Shown: one piece after another, positions 52,543 through 60,423 of the stretch
Layout of the letters: each line of letters begins with the position of its first letter
Numbering within the stretch: position 1 is the stretch's first letter
The notes under the pieces: generated by a model
The model's input: only the letters and a program-made list of their open reading frames with translations
Told to the model about the DNA's origin: nothing
The model's database searches: none
Program-made: the position numbers and the translations under genes
Assembly: GCF_016651105.1 (NCBI RefSeq)
Contig: NZ_JAEKEL010000001.1
Span: 2,098,001-2,162,000, forward strand
DNA length: 64,000 bases
Reading direction: 5' to 3'
Origin: Pseudomonas sp. TH15
GTDB taxonomy: Bacteria > Pseudomonadota > Gammaproteobacteria > Pseudomonadales > Pseudomonadaceae

Positions 52543-53515
52543 AGCCGTTCCAGACCAGCGGGTTAACCAGGTCCTGCGGTCGTTCGCCCAGCAGGGCGCT
52601 GCGCAAATTGGTCAAGGCACGATTGGCCATGGCTTCGCGGGTTTCGTGTGTAGCAGAGCCGATGTGCGGCAACGTCACGGCGTTTTTCAATTGGAACAAT
52701 GGTGACTCGGCCAGCGGTTCTTTCTCGTAGACATCGAGGCCTGCGCCGCGAATCTGGTTGTTCTGCAGCGCTTCGATCAGAGCGGGCTCATCCACCACCG
52801 GACCGCGAGCGATGTTCACCAGGATTGCACTCGGCTTCATCAACGCCAGTTCGCGGTGGCTGATCAGGTGTTTGGTTTTCTCGCTGAGCGGCACCACCAG
52901 GCAGACGAAATCGGCTTCGGCCAGCAACTGGTCGAGGCTGCGGAACTGCGCGCCGAGTTGCTGTTCCAGTTCAGTCTTGCGGCTATTACCGCTGTAGATA
53001 ATCGGCATGTTGAAACCCAACCGACCACGACGGGCGATGGCCGCGCCGATGTTGCCCATGCCGACGATGCCCAACGTTTTGCCGTGCACATCGCAGCCAA
53101 ACAATGGCGCGCCGACGGTCGCTTGCCACTGGCCGGCCTTGGTCCAGGCGTCCAGTTCGGCGACGCGGCGGGCACTGCTCATGAGCAAGGCGAAGGCCAG
53201 GTCGGCGGTGCTTTCGGTGAGCACGTCGGGCGTGTTGGTGAGCATGATCCCGCGTTCGTTGAAGTAGGCGACGTCATAGTTGTCGTAGCCGACCGAGACG
53301 CTGGAGACCACTTCCAGTTTGGCGGCGTTTTCCAGCTGCGCGCGGCCAAGTTTGCGACCGACGCCGATCAGCCCGTGGGCGTGGGGCAGGGCTTCGTTGA
53401 ACTGGGCGTTGATGTCACCGTTTTTTGGGTTCGGCACGATCACGTCGAAATCCTGTTTCAGGCGTTCGATCATTTCCGGGGTGACACGGCTGAAGGCGAG
53501 GACGGTTTTTTTCAT
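52541..53515 (-). CDS. ghrB: 2-hydroxyacid dehydrogenase (glyoxylate/2-ketogluconate reductase)
   Basis: A 324-residue D-2-hydroxyacid dehydrogenase that reduces glyoxylate, hydroxypyruvate or 2-ketogluconate with NAD(P)H. The nucleotide site is LGIVGMGNIGAAIARRGRLGFNM, with YSGNSRK as an NADPH-type contact. Catalytic residues are Arg in VNIARGPVVDEPALI, Glu in GLDVYEKEPL and His in LPHIGSATHETR. The start MKKTVLAFS at 53515 follows AGCAATG-type spacing; the longer frame to 53548 is not needed. It could equally be named tkrA. No 2-ketogluconate uptake genes are adjacent. Confidence 0.88.
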   Translation of the reverse strand: MKKTVLAFSRVTPEMIERLKQDFDVIVPNPKNGDINAQFNEALPHAHGLIGVGRKLGRAQLENAAKLEVVSSVSVGYDNYDVAYFNERGIMLTNTPDVLTESTADLAFALLMSSARRVAELDAWTKAGQWQATVGAPLFGCDVHGKTLGIVGMGNIGAAIARRGRLGFNMPIIYSGNSRKTELEQQLGAQFRSLDQLLAEADFVCLVVPLSEKTKHLISHRELALMKPSAILVNIARGPVVDEPALIEALQNNQIRGAGLDVYEKEPLAESPLFQLKNAVTLPHIGSATHETREAMANRALTNLRSALLGERPQDLVNPLVWNG

Positions 53516-53639
53516 TGCTGAGGGCTCGACGGGCTTGATTGCAAGCAAGCTAACATTTTCTCGCTTTGATTGTCTTGGTGGTCTTGGCGGCCTTTGGGCC
53601 GACCATGTTCTTGGTGGTTGAGTACATATCCGTTGCTGC

Positions 53640-53992
53640 GGTAGCGGCTACTTAGGGTTTCGCCCTTACGGCGAGGCACTTTTTTCAAACGCCAAAAAAG
53701 TACCCAAAAAGGCTCGCCCCGGCGTCCGGCCCCTCGCCTAGGCTCGGCGTGCCTTCGTTCCGGTATTCATCTGGGGGCATCGCCTACGGTCTGCTTCGCG
53801 ACGACCTCCTCTCGATGTGTGCGGCTTCGCCGCACGGCGCTACGCGCCCACCCCCGGATCATTCCCTCCACTCAGCCTTCCGACGTCGCCCTTGGATCAA
53901 GATCAAGGGCTGCTGTCGAGCTAACGCTCATCCTGTTGAGTGGGGCGGCTGCGCCGCGAATTTTTTGTAGGAGCTGCCGCAGGATGCGATCT
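53640..53992. repeat. large intergenic repeat, no gene
   Basis: This stretch has the GCGAGGCACTTTTTTCAAACGCC block common between Pseudomonas genes, then several small palindromes (GTGTGCGGCTTCGCCGCAC) and CTTCCGACGTCGCC...GGATCAAG...CTCATCCTGTTGAGTGG. That last part recurs at 54585-54656, so the element is at least partly duplicated here. It ends in a half GATCGCAG repeat (53962-53999). Nothing suggests coding. Confidence 0.6.
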
Positions 53993-54280
53993 TTTGATCT
54001 GGTGTTTGATCTGGCGTTTGATCTGGCGTTTGATCTGGCGTTTGATCTGGCGTTTGATCTGGCATTTGATCTGGCGTTTGATCTGGCGTTTGATCTGGCG
54101 TTTGATCTGGCGTTTGATCTGGCGTTTGATCTGGCGTTTGATCTGGCGTTTGATCTGGCGTTTGATCTGGCGTTTGATCTGGCGTTTGATCTGGCGTTTG
54201 ATCTGGCGTTTGATCTGGCGTTTGATCTGGCGTTTGATCTGGCGTTTGATCTGGCGTTTGATCTGGCGTTTGATCTGGCT
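53993..54280. repeat. minisatellite: 24 tandem copies of the 12-mer TTTGATCTGGCG
   Basis: Exactly 24 units of 12 bp. Units 1, 6 and 24 end in TG, CA and CT instead of CG; the other 21 are identical. The unit begins with the TTTGATCT that ends the preceding GATCGCAG-type repeat. Because 12 is a multiple of 3 and no frame of the unit has a stop, long false frames appear on both strands (FDLA, RSNA, PDQT repeats). Neither has a ribosome site or sensible flanks. Confidence 0.95.
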
Positions 54281-54445
54281 TTTGTAGGAGCGAGGCTTGC
54301 CCGCGAAGGCGGCCTGACAGCCGACCTATCTCTCCCGGATGCACTCGGTCCAATTGTGGGAGCTAGCCCTGCTGGCGATAGCGGTGTGTCCGCCACCCTA
54401 CATGTTGGAGTTCCCGACGCCTTCGCGAGCAGGCTCGCTTCCACA
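54281..54445. repeat. REP elements next to the minisatellite
   Basis: TTGTAGGAGCGAGGCTTGCCCGCG at 54283-54306 is one REP. GTGGGAGCTAGCCCTGCTGGCGATAGC (54356 onward) and CCTTCGCGAGCAGGCTCGCTTCC (to 54441) form a degenerate REPIN. Confidence 0.75.
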
Positions 54446-54454
54446 AGGCTTCAG

Positions 54455-54580
54455 TGCTGAGGGCTGGCGGATTTCGACGTTATCCAGCACCTGACTCACC
54501 GCCAGTTCCGCGAGCATGATGATCTGCTGAATGCAGTTCACCAGAGACGGCGAGCTGTTGATGGTGACCATTTCCCGGCC
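54455..54580 (-). pseudogene. chimeric debris: LysR-gene fragment joined to DUF6124-like tail
   Basis: On the minus strand one frame reads GREMVTINSSPSLVN (54536-54580) directly followed by CIQQIIMLAELAVSQVLD (54480-54535). The first part matches residues GQEMVTINSSPFLVN of the intact LysR gene (55956-56001). The second matches the tail of the DUF6124-like remnant at 55432-55578 (IQQIIMLAELPVDRG). The two source sequences lie about 400 bp apart in the same order, so this looks like a duplicated copy with an internal deletion. Confidence 0.5.
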
Positions 54581-54834
54581 ACTCTGCCTTCCGACGTCGC
54601 CTGTGGATCAAGACCAGGAGCGGCAGCCGAGCTATCGCTCATCCTGTTGAGTGGTCAGAAGGGTGCGCTGAGCTTTTGATGGTTTTCTTATAATAATAAG
54701 ACTTGTTTTTGTCGTGGTTTATTGCGGACTGATATATAGGCCTGTTAGTTCTGACAGGTGTGGAAGAGGACTAATTACGGCAGTCTTCTGTTTCGTAATC
54801 TTGCGATGATTAATTTCTTATAAAGGGACTTCTT

Positions 54835-55296
54835 ATGAAAAATGAATTTTTTATAACTTCAAAAAAACAAATGGCCGTGAAAGGTACAGCCAATGTACTC
54901 ATTGATAGTCTTGCTCCATTCACTGGAGTGGTTGACACCTTCGGCACGGATGGTGAATACGTGGTTGTAATTGCAAAGCAGCAGTTTGATGCAAAACGAT
55001 CAGCGAGCCTGCACTGCGAATTCAAGGCTGACATCACCAATGGCAAGCATAATTATGAGGAGGATTCGGGCCTGCGTATTAGTTATATGCTGTCCGAGGA
55101 AGTCGAATTGGGAACTAAATTCACTCCGTATCCGGCTGTTTATGGGAGTGGGACGTTAGATGTGACTTTCGATTTAGTTAAAGGTACGTTGGCGCTTGGA
55201 TTTGACCTGGATGTTCAAAACAATCCAACGGAACCACGGTTGAAAGCGAAGGGCGCATTCCGAGATGTCTCTGATCTCGATCATCTCAAGAAGTAA
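54835..55296 (+). CDS. AT-rich unknown protein
   Basis: A 153-residue protein with no signal peptide or membrane helix. It begins MKNEFFITSKKQMAVKGTA, is rich in alternating hydrophobic residues (EYVVVIAKQQF, SGLRISYMLSEEVELG, GSGTLDVTFDLVKGTLALGFDLDVQ) and ends ASDLDHLKK-like, suggesting a beta sandwich. I do not recognise the family. AAAGGGAC lies 9 bases before the ATG. Its base composition and codon use (many AAA, GAT, ATT) are clearly more AT-rich than the neighbours, as is its promoter region 54660-54834. It lies between repeats and gene debris, so recent horizontal acquisition is likely. Confidence 0.65.
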   Translation: MKNEFFITSKKQMAVKGTANVLIDSLAPFTGVVDTFGTDGEYVVVIAKQQFDAKRSASLHCEFKADITNGKHNYEEDSGLRISYMLSEEVELGTKFTPYPAVYGSGTLDVTFDLVKGTLALGFDLDVQNNPTEPRLKAKGAFRDVSDLDHLKK

Positions 55297-55431
55297 CAGA
55301 TCTGTTTTTACGCAATACGGGCTTTGCTGACTGCCATGGTCCAGCGGGACTTCCTCGTTGATCAATAGACGTGGAAGTTCCGTTCTGAACAGAGGCTGCT
55401 CTAAGGGATCAGCGGTGCATGGCTGGCAGTA

Positions 55432-55578
55432 TCACTTCCAAATGATCCAGCCCCGATCCACCGGCAATTCCGCCAGCATTATGATTTGCTGAATCGCCAG
55501 AATCGCATTCCGCTGTGGCGGATCGACGTCAGCAGCAATGTCACTGCGCTGGCCAAAGCCTGCATCCCCCGAAAACAT
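55432..55578 (-). pseudogene. DUF6124-like gene remnant
   Basis: The C-terminal frame reads SDIAADVDPPQRNAILAIQQ, then IIMLAELPVDRGWIIWK, resembling the tail of the small DUF6124 proteins common in Pseudomonas (PxRNxxLAIQQxxMLAELAVxR). Upstream, the matching helix (QALASAVT) is in a different frame, so a frameshift lies near 55540-55560, and the N-terminal half is missing. It directly follows the LysR gene at 55660. The family match is from memory. Confidence 0.4.
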
Positions 55579-55659
55579 ATTCAACTCACTTGCGAGGGAC
55601 AACCGAGGCGACCCGTCGCAAACGTCCAAACATTCACCCGCGTCTGCAGAGCGCCAATT

Positions 55660-56628
55660 TCAATTCGCCACCCGAACCCCACCCAAACTCCCGCTCAATT
55701 CATACGCCGCCAATTCCGCCTGATGCGCCGCCAATATCTCCGGCAACGACCCGCGCAAATACTCGACCCAGGTCTTGATCTTCGCATCCAGGTACTGCCG
55801 CGACGGGTAGATCGCGTACAGGTTCAATTCCTGCGAGCGGTAGTTCGGCATCACCCGCACCAGCGTGCCATTGCGCAGCCCTTCAATCGCCGCGTACACC
55901 GGCAACACGCCAACGCCCATGCCGCTGGTGATCGCGGTTTTCATCGCATCGGCGGAGTTGACCAAAAACGGTGAGCTATTAATGGTGACCATTTCCTGGC
56001 CTTCGGGGCCGTCGAAGGTCCATTTCTCCAGCGGGATCACCGGGCTGACCAGGCGCAGGCAGGCGTGGTTGAGCAGGTCGCTGGGTTTGTGCGCGCAGCC
56101 GTTGGCTTTTACATAGGCCGGCGAGGCGCAAACGATGCTGTAGGTGATGCCCAAGCGTTGGGAGACGAAGCCCGAGTCCGGCAGTTCGCTGGCGAGCACG
56201 ATGGACACGTCGTAGCCCTCGTCCAGCAGGTCCGGTACGCGGTTGGCCATGGTCAAGTCGAAGGTCACGTCCGGGTGGGTCTTGCGGTAGCGGGCGATGG
56301 CGTCGATCACGAAGTGTTGGCCGATGCCGGTCATGGTGTGCACTTTGAGCTGCCCGGCCGGGCGGGCGTGGGCGTCGCTGGCCTCGGCTTCGGCTTCTTC
56401 GACGTAGGCCAGGATCTGCTCGCAACGCAATAGATAGCGCTTGCCGGCCTCGGTCAGGGCGATGCGGCGTGTCGTTCGGTTGAGCAGACGGGTTTGCAGG
56501 TGGGCTTCCAGGGTGGAGACCGCGCGCGAGACATTGGCTGTCGTGGTGTCCAGCTGCACGGCGGCGGCGGTGAAGCTGCCGGCCTGGGCCACGTAACTGA
56601 AGGCGCGCATGTTTTGCAAAGTGTCCAT
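55660..56628 (-). CDS. LysR-type regulator, AaeR-like
   Basis: A 322-residue LysR regulator. The helix-turn-helix lies at residues 1-60 (MDTLQNMRAFSYVAQAGSFTAAAVQLDTTTANVSRAVSTLEAHLQTRLLNRTTRRIALTEAG), and the effector domain includes VHTMTGIGQHFVIDAIARYRKTHPDVTFDLTMANRVPDLLDEGYDVSIVLASELPDSGF. It diverges from the NodT-FUSC-DUF1656-HlyD efflux operon, as AaeR diverges from aaeXAB in E. coli, so an aromatic carboxylate such as a hydroxybenzoate is a likely inducer. The intergenic gap contains a REPIN. Confidence 0.88.
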   Translation of the reverse strand: MDTLQNMRAFSYVAQAGSFTAAAVQLDTTTANVSRAVSTLEAHLQTRLLNRTTRRIALTEAGKRYLLRCEQILAYVEEAEAEASDAHARPAGQLKVHTMTGIGQHFVIDAIARYRKTHPDVTFDLTMANRVPDLLDEGYDVSIVLASELPDSGFVSQRLGITYSIVCASPAYVKANGCAHKPSDLLNHACLRLVSPVIPLEKWTFDGPEGQEMVTINSSPFLVNSADAMKTAITSGMGVGVLPVYAAIEGLRNGTLVRVMPNYRSQELNLYAIYPSRQYLDAKIKTWVEYLRGSLPEILAAHQAELAAYELSGSLGGVRVAN

Positions 56629-56801
56629 GGGGTGCTCTCGGGTTCGATGGCAAATTGTGACACGAAGTTTCGTGGTCTGAGACCCCGACCAAGGGATTAT
56701 CGCGTTAACGGTAACAAAGATTCACAGGAATCCCAGCTTATCGCCGTTCGGGTCGCCCCATAGAATTGCGCCACCGCAGGAACTGGCGTACGGCACAAAC
56801 C

Positions 56802-56895
56802 CTGTGGGAGCGAGCTTGCTCGCGAAAGCGGTGGGTCATTCAACAATGATGTCGACTGACAGGGCCTCTTCGCGAGCAAGCCCGCTCCCACAGGG
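56802..56895. repeat. REPIN
   Basis: CTGTGGGAGCGAGCTTGCTCGCG and CGCGAGCAAGCCCGCTCCCACAG around about 40 bases, between the divergent LysR and efflux operon. Confidence 0.92.
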
Positions 56896-56949
56896 GGCAG
56901 TGTCCGTTCCCCAAAATCTCATGCCTCCCTCACTCAGGAATTTGCAGCA

Positions 56950-58449
56950 GTGCCGCGTCGCATCAACAGAGCGCTCAAGACGTTCAGTGTTTTGGCTTTA
57001 ACCCTGGCAATCAGCGGCTGCGTCGGTACCGGAGGTATTGCCCCACAGGGCAAGGCGCTGGAGGCCGATTCACTGGCCACCGACGAAGCCATCCAGAACG
57101 CTGCACAGGACGCTCACTGGCCCACCGCGCAATGGTGGCAGGCCTATGGCGACCCGCAACTGAATCGCTGGATCGACCTCGCCGTGCAAGGCAGCCCGAC
57201 CATGGCCATGGCTACCGCCCGGGTGCGTCAGGCCAAGTCCATGGCCGGTATCGCTGAGGCCGCGGAGTCGGTGCAGATCAATGGCGAGGCGACCCTCAAG
57301 CGCCACAACTGGGCGACCGATCAGTTCTACGGCCCCGGCGAGTTGGCGAATACGACCACCTGGGACAACAACGCCTCGCTGGGTTTCAGTTATGCCCTGG
57401 ACCTCTGGGGCCGCGAAAGCAACGCCACCGAACGCGCCGTGGACATGGCACACATGACGGCCGCCGAAGCGCGGCTGGCCCAGCTCGAATTGCAGAACAA
57501 CATCGTGCGCGCCTACATCGAGCTCTCGCTGCATTACGCGCAGCGGGACATCGTCGCCGCGACGTTGAAGCAGCAACAGCAAATCCTCGACCTGGCGCAA
57601 AAGCGCCTGAACGGCGGGATCGGCACCCATTTCGAAGTCAGCCAGGCTGAAACGCCGCTGCCGGAAACCCATCGGCAGATCGATGCCCTGGACGAAGAAA
57701 TCGCCCTGAGCCGCAATCAACTCGCCGCACTCGCCGGCAAAGGTCCGGGCGAGGGCGCGCAGTTACAGCGGCCGACCCTGGCGTTGGGCGCCGCGCTGAA
57801 ATTGCCGTCATCGTTGCCCGCGCAATTGCTCGGCCAACGCCCGGATGTGGTCGCCAGTCGCTGGCAAGTCGCGGCTCAGGCCCGAGGCATTGATGTGGCG
57901 CACGCCGGTTTCTACCCCAACGTTGACCTGGTCGGCAGCCTCGGCTACATGGCCACCGGCGGCGGGGCGCTGGAGTTTTTGACCGGCAAGAAGCTCAACT
58001 ACAGTGTCGGCCCGGCGATCTCGCTGCCGATTTTCGACGGCGGCCGTTTGCGCTCGGAGCTGGGCGAAGCCTCAGCCGGGTATGACATCGCGGTGGCCAA
58101 GTACAACCAGACGCTGGTCAATGCGCTGAAGAACATCTCCGATCAGTTGATCCGCCGTGAGTCGATGGACAAGCAACAGGTGTTCGCCGCCGAGTCGGTG
58201 GCCACGGCGCAGAAGACTTACGACATCGCGATGATTGCCTACCAGCGTGGGCTCACTGATTACCTCAATGTGCTGAATGCCCAGACGTTGTTGTTCAAGC
58301 AGCAGCAGGTTCAGCAGCAGGTTCAGGCGGCGCGACTCAGTGCTCATGCTGAGTTGGTAACAGCGCTCGGCGGCGGATTAGGCGCCGGCAACGACGTGCC
58401 GACAGCCAGCCAGACCGCCGCACCGAAAACCCCGGCGCTGCTGCGGTGA
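56950..58449 (+). CDS. outer-membrane efflux lipoprotein, NodT family
   Basis: A 499-residue TolC-like outer-membrane factor. The start is a GTG with AGGA about 10 bases upstream. The lipoprotein signal LALTLAISGC-VGTGG puts the lipidated cysteine at about residue 23. Two OEP repeats follow: WWQAYGDPQLNRWIDLAVQGSPTMAMATARVRQA and LGQRPDVVASRWQVAAQARGIDVAHAGFYPNVDLVGSLG. AIAYQRGLTDYLNVLNAQTLLF-type helices form the tunnel. It is the first gene of the efflux operon, and its last codons (APKTPALLR) have been copied six times into the tandem repeats that follow. Confidence 0.93.
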   Translation: MPRRINRALKTFSVLALTLAISGCVGTGGIAPQGKALEADSLATDEAIQNAAQDAHWPTAQWWQAYGDPQLNRWIDLAVQGSPTMAMATARVRQAKSMAGIAEAAESVQINGEATLKRHNWATDQFYGPGELANTTTWDNNASLGFSYALDLWGRESNATERAVDMAHMTAAEARLAQLELQNNIVRAYIELSLHYAQRDIVAATLKQQQQILDLAQKRLNGGIGTHFEVSQAETPLPETHRQIDALDEEIALSRNQLAALAGKGPGEGAQLQRPTLALGAALKLPSSLPAQLLGQRPDVVASRWQVAAQARGIDVAHAGFYPNVDLVGSLGYMATGGGALEFLTGKKLNYSVGPAISLPIFDGGRLRSELGEASAGYDIAVAKYNQTLVNALKNISDQLIRRESMDKQQVFAAESVATAQKTYDIAMIAYQRGLTDYLNVLNAQTLLFKQQQVQQQVQAARLSAHAELVTALGGGLGAGNDVPTASQTAAPKTPALLR

Positions 58450-60423
58450 ACCCAAAATCTCTGGTGGGAGTGTCCTCCCTTGGAGTGGACCGCAAAACCT
58501 GTGGCGAGGGGATTTATCCCCGTTCGGCGGCGCAGCCGTCGCAAAGCCAGTGCACGCGGTGTGACTGTGGGAATCGGGTCGCAGGTTTTGGGGCCGCTTC
58601 ACAGCCCAACGGGGATAAATCCCCTCGCCACAGGGGCTGCGTACGCCGTAGCAAATTCTTCAATTCTCGATCATTGAGCAGGATTTAATGACTCCCTTAA
58701 AAACCCAAGCCCCGAAAACCCCGGCGCTGCTGCGGTGAACCCAAAATCTCTGGTGGGAGTGTCCTCCCTTGGAATGGACCGCAAAAACTGTGGCGAGGGG
58801 GCTTGCCCCCGTTCGGCTGCGCAGCAGTCGTAAAACCTGCCGACGCGGTGCGTCAGAAAAAATGCGGTTGCCGATTTTGGGGCCGCTTCGCAGCCCAACG
58901 GGGGCAAGCCCCCTCGCCACAGGGGCTGTGTACGCCGTAGCAAATTCTTCAATTCTCGTTCATTGAGCAGGATTTAATGACTCCCTTAAAAACCCAAGCC
59001 CCGAAAACCCCGGCGCTGCTGCAGTGAACCCAAAATCTCTGGTGGGAGTGTCCTCCCTTGGAGTGGACCGCAAAACCTGTGGCGAGGGGGCTTGCCCCCG
59101 TTCGGCTGCGCAGCCGTCGTAAAACCAGCGAATGCGGTGTGCCTGTAGGAATCGCGGTCGCAGGTTTTGGGGCCGCTTCGCAGCCCAACGGGGGCAAGCC
59201 CCCTCGCCACAGGGGCGTGTGTACGCCGTAGCAAATTCTTCAATTCTCGTTCATTGAGCAGGATTTAATGACTCCCTTAAAAAACCAAGCTCCGAAAACC
59301 CCGGCGCTGCTGCGGTGAACCCAAAATCTCTGGTGGGAGTGTCCTCCCTTGGAATGGACCGCAAAACCTGTGGCGAGGGGATTTATCCCCGTTCGGCGGC
59401 GCAGCCGTCGCAAAGCCAGTGCACGCGGTGTGACTGTGGGAATCGGGTCGCAGGTTTTGGGGCCGCTTCGCAGCCCAACGGGGATAAATCCCCTTGCCAC
59501 AGGGATTGTGTACGCCGTAGCAAATTCTTCAATTCTCGATCATTGAGCAGGATTTAATGACTCCCTTAAAAACCCAAGCCCCGAAAACCTCGGCGCTGCT
59601 GCGGTGAACCCAAAATCTCTGGTGGGAGTGTCCTCCCTTGGAGTGGACCGCAAAACCTGTGGCGAGGGGATTTATCCCCGTTCGGCGGCGCAGCCGTCGC
59701 AAAGCCAGTGCACGCGGTGTGACTGTGGGAATCGGGTCGAAGGTTTTGGGGCCGCTTCGCAGCCCAACGGGGATAAATCCCCTTGCCACAGGGATTGTGT
59801 ACGCCGTAGCAAATTCTTCAATTCTCGATCATTGAGCAGGATTTAATGACTCCCTTAAAAACCCAAGCCCCGAAAACCCCGGCGCTGCTGCGGTGAACCC
59901 AAAATCTCTGGTGGGAGTGTCCTCCCTTGGAGTGGACCGCAAAACCTGTGGCGAGGGGATTTATCCCCGTTCGGCGGCGCAGCCGTCGCAAAGCCAGTGC
60001 ACGCGGTGTGACTGTGGGAATCGGGTCGCAGGTTTTGGGGCCGCTTCGCAGCCCAACGGGGATAAATCCCCTTGCCACAGGGGCTGTGTACGCCGTAGCA
60101 AATTCTTCAATTCTCGTTCATTGAGCAGGATTTAATGACTCCCTTAAAAACCCAAGCCCCGAAAACCCCGGCGCTGCTGCGGTGAACCCAAAATCTCTGG
60201 TGGGAGTGTCCTCCCTTGGAGTGGACCGCAAAAACTGTGGCGAGGGGATTTATCCCCGTTCGGCGGCGCAGCCGTCGCAAAGCCAGTGCACGCGGTTCGA
60301 CTGTGAGAATCGGGTCGCAGGTTTTGGGGCCGCTTCGCAGCCCAACGGGGATAAATCCCCTTGCCACAGGGACTGTGTACGCCGTAGCAAATTCTTCAAT
60401 TCTCGTTCATTGAGCAGGATTTA
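58450..60423. repeat. seven tandem copies of the NodT-FUSC intergenic region (period 288-291 bp), with six mini-ORFs
   Basis: Unit ends are at 58739, 59027, 59318, 59607, 59896 and 60185; a shorter seventh copy leads into the FUSC gene. Each unit contains CCCAAAATCTCTGGTGGGAG, a long inverted pair (TGTGGCGAGGGG-type arm and its complement CCCCTCGCCACA), TGAGCAGGATTTA and an ATG. At the six internal junctions that ATG opens a 16-codon ORF, MTPLKTQAPKTPALLR (variants LLQ, KNQ, TSALLR), at 58689, 58977, 59268, 59557, 59846 and 60135. The ORF joins the first FUSC codons (MTPL) to the last NodT codons and stop. The seventh ATG, at 60424, is the real FUSC start. No other gene is present. Confidence 0.95.

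Noticed and set aside
53819..54460. Open frames on both strands with FDLA, RSNA and PDQT repeats
   Set aside because: They are a by-product of a 12-bp tandem repeat without stops in any frame; no ribosome site, and the flanks are REP elements.
58450..60423. CRISPR array
   Set aside because: Units of about 289 bp abut with no unique spacers, and there are no cas genes.
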